NCBI GenBank assembly: GCA_963730365.1
Contig: CAVSRM010000003.1
Coordinates: 310,001 to 374,000, forward strand
Length of the DNA: 64,000 nt
Reading direction: 5' to 3'
Source: Fodinibacter sp963730365
GTDB lineage: Bacteria > Actinomycetota > Actinomycetes > Actinomycetales > Dermatophilaceae
The notes under the pieces were generated by a model. The model had not been told where the DNA came from. It worked only from the letters and a program-made list of their open reading frames with translations, and did not search any database. Shown piece by piece: positions 13,401 to 25,400 of this stretch; position 1 is the first letter of the stretch; the number at the start of each line of letters is the position of its first letter. The position numbers and the translations under genes were made by a program.

Positions 13401-16400
13401 CGCCCGGTGCTCGTCAGCTTGACGCGGGTGCCGGTGATGATGCCGTTGGTCGCCGTGTCGGTGGAGCGGAAGTCGTAGTAGCTGCCGCCGATGGGGACGG
13501 GCTCCCACAGGTCGGTGTCCGTGAGCTCCTGGGTGGACAGGTCGACGGTGCCACTGAGGGCCGGGCCGAGGTAACGGAAGATCGCGTCGTCATCGGTGCG
13601 GCGGACGGTCGCGCCGGTGGCCAGGCCGGTGGTGAGCGTCTGGGTCGAGTTGTACTGGTAGGGGGTGGGTGCCGTCAGGGTGGGGCCGGCGTACTCGTAC
13701 ACGTCGCCGATGCGCGGGCCGCTCGTGATGACAACGAGGTCCCCGGCCTGCAGGGTCACGGGGCGGTCGCCGGTCGTGAACACCGGGCGCCAGAGTGCTC
13801 GGTTGGTGTAGCTGGTGGTGGCGAGGTTGATGCTGGCGACCGGGGGCCCGCGGTAGCGGTACAACCAGCCGTCCTGGGAGCCACCGAAGATTCTCACGTA
13901 GTCGCCGGTGCTCAGCGTCGCGGCGGTCTCCGTGGAGGTGTGGCCGGCCACGGCGGGGGTGTCGTGCGACCCGATGATGTTGCGTGCCACGGAGACACCC
14001 AGCGCCAGCCCGACGGAGGTCCCCGTGCCGAACGCGATCGACGCCGCCACGGCGATGACCTTCGCCTCGATGGTGCCGGTCGACTCCGCCTTCACCGTCA
14101 CGTCCTTCACGGGGGCGGCCGCTGTGCCGAGGCTCCCGCCGGAGACCCCTGCGCGGGTGGTCGTGACGATGAGGTTGGTCGACTCCGCGCCGCCACCGGC
14201 CAGGGCCAGGGCGGGGTTGCCGCCGGCGACGGCGACGGACACGGCCACCGCGATGGACTGCACGAGGATCTCTGAGCTGTTCGTGGCCGTGATGAGGACC
14301 CCGCCGGGGGCGATGACCGTACCCGGCTGGAAGACCATGGCGACGACCTGGGTGTCGATGGTGTTGTGGGCGAGCGAGAGGCCCACGGCCCCGGACCCAC
14401 CCCGGCCGCCCGAGAGGCTCGCCGAGACGGCCGCCGCCCGGGCGTCGGCGGTGATCCGGGAGGTGTCCGATGCCGTCACGCGGAAGGCGCCGGCGTTGGC
14501 CGTGGTGACCGAGGTCTGGGTCGTGGACGCCTCGATCCGGCTGCCGATCTTGTTGTCGGTCCACAGCCCACCGATCGACACCGCGATCGCGCTGTCGGTC
14601 GAGGCCGCCACGGCCACCGACGTCGCCGACACGATCGCGGTGATCACGGCACTGCTCGAGGCGGAGACGATGACATCGGCGCCTCCCTGGAGGTGCGAGC
14701 TGATCGCCCTGGCCTTGACCTCGATGGGCGACACGCCGCCGTACTCCTCCCACCCGATGAGGTTGCGGGCCAGGGAGAACCCGATCGCCACGCCCGGCGT
14801 GCTGCCCGAGACCGCCGCGGACACCGCCACCGCGATGGCGGCGATGAGGGCGTGGATCTCGCTGGAGTTCGTCGCCGACACCTTCACCGTGGACCCGCTC
14901 ACGATGCTGGAACCGGTCACGGTCGCGTTGGTGTTGCCCTTGATCAGGTTGACGGCCGTGGCGCCCCCGCCGGCGAAGGCGACGCTGCCCTTGAGGCTGA
15001 CGGCCACGGAGACCGATGAGGCGGTGGACGTGGCGTCGATCGTGCTGGACTCGGACGCCGTCACGGAGGCGGCGCCACCAGCGGTGACACTCGGGGCAGC
15101 GGTGACCTTGGCGTCGGTCTCGGTCTGGATGTCGTTGCGCGCGATGCTGAGCGCGACGCCGACGCTGCTGGACTCCTTGAGGCTGATCGCCACCGAGATG
15201 CTCGGCGCGGACACGTCGGCCTTGATCGCCACGTCATCCTTCGCCGACACCGTGAACGTTCCGCCGGCGTGCACCGTCGGCGCGTTCTCGAGGATCGCCT
15301 GGACCTTGGTCGAGAGCCGGTTCATGGCGACGACGACGCCGACGGAGATGGAGTCCGAGTCCTCGGTGAGGCTGCTGGAGAAGGCGACGGTCGACGCGGA
15401 GACCGTCGCGTTGATGGCGGCGGCCGAGGAGGCGGTGACCGAGATGGCGCCTCCCGCGTCGAGGGATGAGCCCGTGACCCGCGCCTCGGTGCGGGCCGGC
15501 TTCTTCTCCTCGGTGTCGATGACGTCGCCGACGATCGCCTCGACGATGTTGAACAGGATGTTCTGGGAGTCGATGCCCACCGTGTTGATGGCGATGGTGA
15601 CGCCGACCGACGTGCCCGCGGACGTCGTGCTCGTCTCGGTCGTGGCCGTGAGGACACTGGTGTTCGACGCCGTGACCGTGACCGTGTCCACGCTCGAGGT
15701 GCCCGCGTCGAGATCGCTGTTGACCACGGTCGCCACCGCACCGCTGAGCACGACGTTGCTGGCCACGACGAAGTTGACCGCCGTCGAGCTGCCCTCGTTG
15801 ACGTATCCGCCACCGCCGACGGTGACGGTGCCGGTGGTGTCGGCGTGGATCGTGGCCGTCTCGAGGGCGGAGACCAGCACGGCAGCGCCGGCCGAGACCG
15901 TCGCGTTGCCGATCGTCGCCGCGACGTCCCCTCGAGCGTCGTTGCGCACGAACATTCCTCCGACGCCTGTGGCGTCTGCCCCGAGGATGCCGGTCGTGCT
16001 GATGCCGATGCTGTTCAGGAGGTCGAGGGTGTCGCCGAGGATGACCTTGGACCAGTCGGGTCCGTTGTAGATGGCGGTGCCGAGGTTGACGAGCGCCCCT
16101 GCACCGGCGTTGTCGGCGCCGCGGTAGACGTAGACCGAACCGGCGGTCCCTCCGCCGACTGCGGAGTCGAGCCGCACGGCCTGGCCCTTGGTCACCAGGC
16201 GGGTGCCGGAGCGGTTCGTGAACTGGTAGTCCTCGGAGAGGTTCGTGAGGAGGTCGAGCACGAGGTTCATGCCGGCGGTGCTGTCGGCCGTGGCCGTGAC
16301 CTCCACGGTGGACTCGGCGTCGATCTCGGCGCTCTCCTCGGCGGTGACGAGGACCGAGCCACCGGCCTGCACGAGGTTGGGGACGCGCGTCCAGCTGCTG

Positions 16401-19400
16401 TTGGTGGCGTAGTGCTGCGTGGCGTCGGTGAGGTTGACCGGGGGGCCGCGCGGGGCGCCGGTGTACTCGTAGATCGCTCCCGGGCCGGCTGCGACCCGGT
16501 CACCGGGCTGAAGCGTGCTCGGCGTGTCCGTCGTGGCGTAGGTGGTCGCGATGCTGCCGAAGAGGACCTCGGCGCGCGTGGTGAGGTTGACCATGTTGCT
16601 GGCAATGAGGATGCCGAGGGCGAAGGCCTCGGCCTTGGTGAAGGTCACGACCACGCTCGATGCGGTGTTGGACACCTGCGCCTGCAGCGTGCCCTCGTTG
16701 TTCGCGGTGACCTTGACGTCGCCGGCGGCGTCCACGGTGGTGTCGACGAGTCGGGCGATGATCTCGGAGGGGGAGCTGCCGTCGAAGGCCTCGTTGACGA
16801 GGGGGTCGCCGAGGATCGTGTCGACGGTGTTGAACAGGAAGTTCTGCGACTTCCAGCCGATGGTGTTGAACGCGAGGACGACGCCGTAGGTGTCTCCCTC
16901 GGACTGGATGCTGGCGAGGGTCTGGGCGTCGACCTGGGTGAGCCCGTCGGCCGTGACGACGACGTCGCCGCTCAGGGCCCTGAGGTCGCTGTTGCGGACC
17001 TCCGCGAGCACGCTGGAGGTGATGACGTTCGTGGCGATGACCGCGCCGACGGCCAGGGAGTCGCCTTCACCGCCCCACGACTGCCCGCCCGAGGACGAGA
17101 CGTCGACGTCGGTGAGGGCCCTGATGACCGCGGTTCCGCGAGCCATGACCGACACCGAGGAGCCCGTGAGGTCGGCGTTCTCGATCGAGGCGTGCGTGGT
17201 GCTCCGCACGTCGTTGAGGACCACGACGGCTCCCACTGCCTGGGAGTCGGACTCGTCGATGTTGATGCCGGTGGGGACGACGCTGGCGAGCAGGTTCGGC
17301 TTCCAGTAGCCCAGGTTGCCGTAGTCCTGGGTGCCGAGGTCGATCAGGACACCGGCACCGCTGTTGTCGTCGCCGAGGTAGGTGTAGACGTCCCCGGGGG
17401 TGCCGGCGAGCTTCCTCCAGAGCAGGGTGTCGGTGTAGTCCTGCACGCCGAGATCCAGGTCGTCGTCAGCCCCGAGGTACTCGTAGATCGCGTCGTCCTC
17501 GCCGCCGATGACGAAGAACCCGTGGGCCTCGTCGTAGGTGACCGTTCCGAGGTCGAGACGGGCGTTCGGGCCGGTGTAGCGGTAGAGGGTGCCGTCGACG
17601 TCGACGACCTCGCCGCTGAGGACGAGGCGACGGCCAGACTCGTTCGTGAAGCGGGCGTCGGTGTAGCCGGCGTCGACCGCCACCTTCTGCCCGGTCGTCA
17701 GGGTCACCTCGCCGTCCCCGGTCGACCAGTCGTTTTCGATGTAGCCGTCGGCGATCTTCACCGTGCTGCCGAACAGGAGCCGCACCTCGCCCTCACTGGA
17801 GAGGAAGTCTGCCGGGAGCAGGCCGGTGATCGTCTGCTGGAGGATGCTGGCGCCGCCGTCGTTGGCCGTGGTCGAGGAGGAGACGAGCTTGATGTTCGCG
17901 TAGATGCCTGCGTTGTCGGTGGCGCTGACCACGATCGCGCCGCCGGCCGAGATCTCGCGGGTGGCCCGGCTCGTGTCGCGGTTCGTGAAGCCGACGAGCG
18001 CGGTCGCGGAGCTGGCCACCTTGTTGCTGGCGAGGAGCCCACCACCTGCCGAGCCCGAGGCTCCGAAGAGCGCGGAGGCCGCGGAGGTCGCCGCGTTCGA
18101 GACCGTGGCGTTGAGCTGCGCCGAGTTGTCGGCGACGACTCGCAGGCCACCGGTCAGCACGACCGTGGTGTCCCAGAGCTTCGCAGAGGTCGAGGCGGCA
18201 TCCATGCCGTCGAAGGCGTCAGCCAGGAGGGGGTCGCCAAGGACCGCATCGACGATGTTGAAGAGCAGGTTCTGGGTCTTCCAGCCGACGGTGTTGAAGG
18301 CGATGGTGACGGCCTTGGTGTCCTCGCCGGATGCACCGTCCGTCTCCACGCGGGCGTCGATGCCCGACGTGGAGGCTGCCTCGACCGCCAGCGCCGCGGC
18401 CGTCACCCTGCTGTCGTCGAGCAGGGCGGTCGTGTGGGCGAGCACCACGTTCGTCACGAGCTGGCCCGTGTAGGCGTAGACGTCGGTGCCCTCCTCGCTC
18501 CCGGTGCCGACCGAGCTGCCGCCGAACGCGGAGACGTTGACCAGGGCGTGCACCTTCATCAGCGCGTTCTGCAGCGCCGAGACCGTGACGGTGCCGCCCG
18601 AGGCGGTGACGACGGCGTGGTCGATGGTGGCGTGCACCTCGCTGCGCAGGTCGTTGTAGAGCACGAGGATGCCGACCGCGCGGGCCTTGGACGCGGTGAA
18701 GTTGAGGCCGGCGAAGGCGCTCAGCCCCGGGAAGAGGTCGTCGACGCTGCCGGCGTCGGCCAGCAGCTTGGTCCACCCGTGGGCGGCGTCGTAGACCTGG
18801 GTGCCGAGGTCGAGCGGGCCACCGGCGCCCGAGTACTCGTAGACGGACCCGGCCTGTCCACCCCCGGCGTACGTGGCGCCCAGGCGGACCTTGTCTCCGC
18901 TCTCGATGAGGCGGGTGCCCGAGGCGGTCGTGTAGTCGTAGTTGCCCGGGATGAGGATGCTGTTGGCGATGTCGACGAGCCCGGAGACCGAGTTCACCGT
19001 GTTGACGTCCTGCACCACGGTGCTGTGCGCGTCGATGGTGGCGTCGTCGGCGGCGCTCACCGTGACGTCACCGCCGGCGGTGACCTCCCCTCGTGGGGTC
19101 CCGGTGAACACGATGGTGGCGATCGCCTCGCTGTTGACCTTGTTGCTGGCGATGATGAAGCCACCCCCGGCGCCGCTGGCGCCGTAGCCGTTTGCCTTCT
19201 TGCCCTCCGGCTTCTTCTTCTTGTCGTAGTCGGCCTCCTGGCTGGCGCCCGGGAAGACGATGTCGACGACGGCGTCGATCGTGTTGTCGTTGGAGGAGAC
19301 CGCGACGAGCTCGGACCGTGAGGTCGCCGAGACGAGGATGTCGCGCCCGGCGACCAGCGGGCTGTCGGTGACGATGGCGTGCGCCCGGGCCGGGTCGAGG

Positions 19401-22400
19401 CCGTCGAACACCTCGTCACTGAGGAGCGGGTCCCCGAGGATCGCCTCCAGGGCGTTGAAGAGGAAGTTCGAGGTGTTCCAGCCGATGGAGTTGAACGCGA
19501 TGATCGCGGTCTTGGAGTCCCACGTCTCGGTGGAGCTCGAGGCCGTGGCGTCCAGCAGCGCAGCCATGACGGCGGTGACCGAGATGTCGCGACCAGCGGT
19601 GACCGAGCTGTCGGTGACGAGCGTGTCGGCCGCCGCGAGGACGAGGTTCGTGACGAGGACGACGCCCTTGGCATCGAAGGCCGAGACGACGCTGTCGTCG
19701 AAGGCGGTGATCGACGCGGCATCCGTGGCCGAGACCACGACGTCGGCGCCCGCGCGCACCGTGGAGCCTGTCACCCGGGCGGTCACGGCGCTGCGGACGT
19801 CGTTGAGGTCGACCAGGCCGTAGTAGCTGGACGCCCCTCCGGTGGTGCCGTCGACGTCGAAGAACAGCCCCGCGGTGCCGAGGAGCGCATAGCTCAGGGA
19901 GTCGGTGATCAGGGTGGTGGGGGTGAGCTCCTTCCAGAGCTCGAAGTCCGCGTAGTCGGCCGTGGTGAGGTCGACCACCGTGAGGGTGTCCAGCCCCATG
20001 TACTGGTAGACCTTGCCGGCGGTGTCGGCGTCGGCGTAGTCGTCGGCGACCCGCACCCGGGTGCCGAACCCGACGAGGGCCGGGCCGCTGTTGCTGGTGA
20101 AGTCGTAGTCGTCGAGGGTGTCGCCGGCCCACTGGTTCAGCAGGCCCGCGCCGCCGTCGTTCGAGGGGGCGATGTCGGAGGACATGGCGGTCGAGGACTC
20201 CACGTCCGCCTCGTCGGATGCCGTCACGGTGACGGTGCCGGACGTCGCGGTCACCGTGCTGCCGTCCACCGCGGCGGTGGCCGCGCTGGCGACCTTGGTG
20301 CTCGCGACGACCGCACCGACACTCTTGCCCGCTGCCCCGAACATGGCCGCCGGCGCGGACGTGGCGTCGTTGCCGACCTCGGAGAAGACGATGGCCGCGT
20401 TGACCGCGGAGACGAGCACCGACCCCGAGGCGGTCAACGAGGAGCGGGTGACGAGGGCGTCGGTGTTGGCGGTGTCGATGCCGTCGAACGCCTCACCGAT
20501 CACCGGGCCACCGATGAGGGAGTCGAGCGCGGCGAAGAAGAGGTTCGTCGCCTTCCAGCCGATCGTGGTGAAGGCCAGCACCACGCCGAAGGCATCCGCC
20601 CCCGAGACCGCTGCGGCGTTGGTGATCGCGTCGACCTGCGCCAGGTTCGCGGCATCCACGCCGATGTCCCCGGCCGTGGCCCGCAGGGTGGAGTCGGTCA
20701 CGGTGCCGGCCAGGTGGGTGATGATCCGGTTGGTGGCGATCGAGGCGGCGACCGCCATCGAGTCGCCCTGACCGTTGAAGGAGCTGCCGCCGGAGGACGA
20801 CGAGGTGGAGTCCACCGTCGCGCGGACCAGGCCCTGGCCGCGGGCCAGCACGCCCACCGAGGTGCCGGCGACGGTGGAGGCCGTGATCGACGCGGTCACG
20901 GTGTTGCGCAGGTCGTTGAGCACCACCGCACCGCCCAGGCCCATGGAGTCCGAGCTGGTCACGTTCCAGTTCGTCGGCAGGGGGGTGGCCTCGGGCACGG
21001 GCTTCCACCAGCCGAGGTCGGTGTAGTTGGTGCTGACACCATCCGGCGCGCCGGTGCCGAGGTTCACCGACGTGCTGTCGGGACCCATGAACTCGTAGGT
21101 GGTGCCCGCCGCGCCGCCGAGCTCGTCCCAGAGGGCGGTGTCGCCGTAGTCGGTGCTGTTGAGGTCGAGCGTTGCGTCCGCTCCCAGGTAGCGGTACACG
21201 CTCCCCGCAGTGCCTGAGACGGGGGCCCACGTGGCAGCCACCCGGTAGTCCTGGGCCGACAGGTCGAGCCGGGCGTTCGGGCCCAGGTAGCGGTAGGCGC
21301 GGCCGCCGTCGCCACCCGGCAGGTAGCCGTCCTCGACGGTGACGACGTCGCCGAGGGTCAGCAGGCGGATTCCCGAGCCGGTGGTGAGGCGGCTCGTGCC
21401 GTAGCCGTCGCCCACCTCCACCGCGTCCCCGGTGACCAGGGCGACGTCCTGGACTCCGTCGACGCCGGCCGTCGCCACGGGGGAGCCGAAGTCGGCGGCC
21501 AGCTGCACGAGGTCGCCGAACTGGAGCACCTTGGTGCCCTGGCCGCTCATCCAGTCGGGAGTCACGGTCCTCGACCCGACGGCGCTGTTGATGATGTTGG
21601 CCCCGCCGTTGTTGGTCGTCGTGGAGGAGATGACGATCTTGGTGTTGGAGAAGATGCTGGTGTCGTCGACGGCCACCACGAGCACGGCGCCGCCCGCGGT
21701 GACGGTGGAGTCGCTGACAGTCGCCGTGGCTGCGCTGGAGACCTTGTTGCTCACGAGAATGCCGCCGAAGGACTTCCCCTTGGCATCGAACAGGGCTCCC
21801 GCGGCGGAGTCCGCCGCGTTGGAGACGGTGCTGTTGAGCCGGGTGGCGTTGTCGGCGCGCACCGTGACCTCGCCGTCCGAGGTGACCGTCGATGCCGTCA
21901 CGCTGGCCTTGGCCTCGGCGACGTCCTCGCCGTCGAAGGCCGCGGACAGCAGCGGGTCGCCCAGCAGGGCGTCGATGGCGTTGAAGAGGATGTTCTGGGA
22001 CCGCCACCCGATGGAGTTGAAGGCGAGCACGAACGCGCCGGCCTCCTCACCGGTGGTGGTGGTCGCCATGACGGTGGCGTCGAGCCCGGAGCTCATGACG
22101 GCCTCGACGGTGACGCTGGCACCCTCGAGAGCGGAGCGCAGGACCGAGGCGACGGCATCGGCGAGCACGAGGTTGGTGGCCACGATGACATTGACGGCGA
22201 GGACGTCTCCGGTGCCGTAGAAGCTGCCACCGGAGGCGTTGACGTTGGTCAGCAGGTCGGCGACGAGCTCGGCGTCGAGCACAGCTCGCACGGTGATCGC
22301 GCCCGACGCGGTGACCGCCGTGTCGCTCACCGTCGCCGTGCTGGTGGACCGCACGTCGTTGTAGACGATGAGCACACCGATGGCGCGGGCGCTGGAGGGG

Positions 22401-25400
22401 AGGACGTTGAGGTCGCCGAAGGCGGTCACTCCCGGGAGGATCTTCTCCAGCCCCGAGACGTCGGTGGCCGGGTCGATCTCGAGCCACGCTCCGGCGCCGA
22501 AGTTGGTGGCACCGAGGTTCGTCGTGAGCGCAATCAGCCCGGTGTACTCGTAGATGCCGCCTCCGGTGCCTCCGCCGGCGTACAGGGCTCCGAGGCGGAC
22601 CCGGTCGCCCTTGACCAGCGTGCGGGTACCGGACGCTGTGGTGAAGGCGTAGCCCGCCGGGAAGAGCAGGGTGTTGACCGCGTCGAGGAGGGCACCGAGC
22701 GTGCTGGCGGACGTTGCCGACTGGACCACGACGCTGTGCGAGATGATCGCCGACCGGTCGGTCGCCTCGACCGTGACGTCGCCGCCTGCCGTGGCGCTGC
22801 CCCCGGTGAACGTGGCCACCGCTCCGCTCGAGACCTTGTTGGACGCGACGACACCGCCCACGCTGAGGCCGGGCTTGCCGAACCCGCCCACCTTGGGGGT
22901 GCCACTCGGAGTGGGGGCACCCGGCCGGTCGAAGAAGATCGAGTCGCCGGCGCCGGCGATGTTCTCGTTGCCCGCGAGGGCGTCGACCTGGACCCCGTCG
23001 AGCGCGGCGACCCGGATCTCCCCACCGGCGACGAGCACGCTGCCGGTCACGGCGGCGGTGGCCAGGGCGGGGCTCTCACCGCCGAACGCCTCGGAGATGG
23101 GCGTGGAGCCGAGCACGGCCTCTGCGAGGTTGAACAGCACGTTGCTGGGGCGCCAGCCCACGGAGTTGAACGCAAGGACGACGCTCTTCCCCTCGAGGCT
23201 CGAGATCGTGGAGACCGCGTGCGCGGTCAGCGTCGCGGTGTTCGCCGCGCTCACGACGACGTCGCCCAGGACACTGGTGATGGTGGCGTCGGTCACCGTG
23301 GCCGCGGCGGTTGCGAGGAGCACGTTGGTGGTCACGAGGCCGCCCGTGGAACTGACGACCATCGAGCTGTCGTCGGTGGCCCACAGGTCGGCGGCCTCCT
23401 CGGCGGCGACGGACACGTCGCCCTCCGCGTGCACCGTGGTGCCCACGATGGTCGCGGTGCTGCTCGAGGAGAGGAGGGAGAAGGTGAGGACCGCGTAGTA
23501 GCCCTCCGCGCTGCCCGCCAGTGCCTTGCCAGTGACCTTGCTCGCGGCGGCGAGCACGACGTAGCCGACGGTGGAGCTGATGAGGACGGAGGGACTGAGC
23601 TCCTTCCACAGCTCGAAGTCGCCGTAGTCCTGTGTCCCCAGGTCGATTCCCGTGCCCGGCCCCCCGGCCACCCCCATGTAGCGGAAGACCTTGCCGGAGG
23701 CATCCGTGCCGTAGTCGTCGGCCACGCGGACCAGGTCCCCGAAGTCGACCCGCTGCGTGCCGCTCCGGCTCGTGAACCGGTAGTCGTCGAGGACGGTGCC
23801 CGCCCAGTTGTTGATGATGCCCGCCCCGGCATCGTTGGTCTTGCTGACCGCTCCGTAGATCGAGGTCTCGGCCACGATCTGCGATCGGTCGCTCGACGTG
23901 ACGGTGACCGAGCCACCGGCGTCGAGGGTGCTCACCAGACGCCAGTCCCCACTGCCGGCGTAGTTCTGCACGCTGTCGCTGAGGCTCTGGGCTGGGGGGC
24001 CGCGGGGTGCTGCCGTGAACTCGTAGACGGTGTTGGCGTCGAGCCGCACCCGGTCGCCGGTGGCGAGGGTGCCGCTCTGGCTGGTGGTCCGCTCGCCCGG
24101 TGCGACGCCGTGCTTCACGCTGCTCGACACCACGGTCTCGATCCGGTTGCTGGAGAGCACGCCGGCGATGGAGATTCCGCCGGCACCGAAGATGGCGGCC
24201 GGGGCGGACGTCGAGTTGTTGGTCACCTGCGATCGCACCTGCGCCTGCGAGGTCGCATCGACCACCACGTCCCCGCCGACGTCGGTTCGGGAGTCGATGA
24301 GCGCCGCGATGGCACCGACCGGGGCGACCGAGTCGTAGGCGTCCGAGATGAGCGTTCCGCCGACCAGGGCGTCGACTGCCGCGAAGAACAGGTTGGTGGG
24401 CTTGAGCCCGACGGTGTTGAAGGCCAGCACGATCGAGACGGACTGAGCGCCGGAGGAGATCATCGCGGCGTTGCGCGCCTCGATGACCGAGGTGTTGGAG
24501 GCCAGCACGCTGAGGTCGCCATTGGCGGTCACGTCGCTGTCGACGACCGTGGCCGTGGCGCTGCCGAGCACGCGGTTGGTGGCGATGATCCCGCCGGCGG
24601 CGAGCGAGCGGCCCTCCCCGGTGATCGAGGAGCCACCCGAGGAGGACGCGGTGAGGTCGACATCAGCGCGGATGAGGCCCGACTGCACGGCCCGCACGAC
24701 GACGTCGTCCGCGGTCACGAGCATGCCGTTGACCGATGCGACTGCCTCGTTGTCGACGTCGTTGAGCACGATGACCGCCCCGATGGCGACCGACGGTGAC
24801 TGGGTGATGTTGAAGCCCTCGGGCAGCACGCTCGTCACCGGCACCGGGCGCCAGGTGCCGAGGTCGCCGTAGTTCTGGGTCCGCAGGTCCAGGGCGATCG
24901 TGCCGGAGCCGGCCGACACCGGGCCGAGGTACTCGTAGACGGTGCCGACCTCGCCGCCGATCAGCTGCCACAGGGCGGAGTCGCCGTAGTCAGTGCTGTT
25001 GAGGTCGATGCTGGGGACGGTGCTCCCGGTGTAGCGGTAGACCGCTCCCGGTGCCCCTCCCACCAGGGCCCAGCGCGATGCATCGGTGTAGTTCTGGCTT
25101 CCGAGGTCGGCCCGGGTGCTCGGACCGACGTAGCGATAGGTCGCGCCGACGATCCCCGGCCGCTGGTGGCCCTCGGACACGGTGACGACGTCGCCCAACC
25201 GCAGCAGCCGGATGCCGGATGCACTGGTGAGGCGGCCGGTGCCGTAGGCGGCGTCGAGGGCGACGACGGTGTTCGTGGTGAGCGCGGTGAGCTGGGTTCC
25301 CTCGGTCCCCGCCACCTTGGTCCCGGCGCCGAAGCCGTCGGCGATGCGCACCCGGTCGCGGAAGGCGATGGCGGTCGCGGTGCCCGGGGCGGCATCCGAC

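Noticed and set aside
15845..19321. Plus-strand open frame of 1,158 codons
   Set aside because: Same register as the giant gene read backwards; the repeats of the real protein impose its periodic composition.
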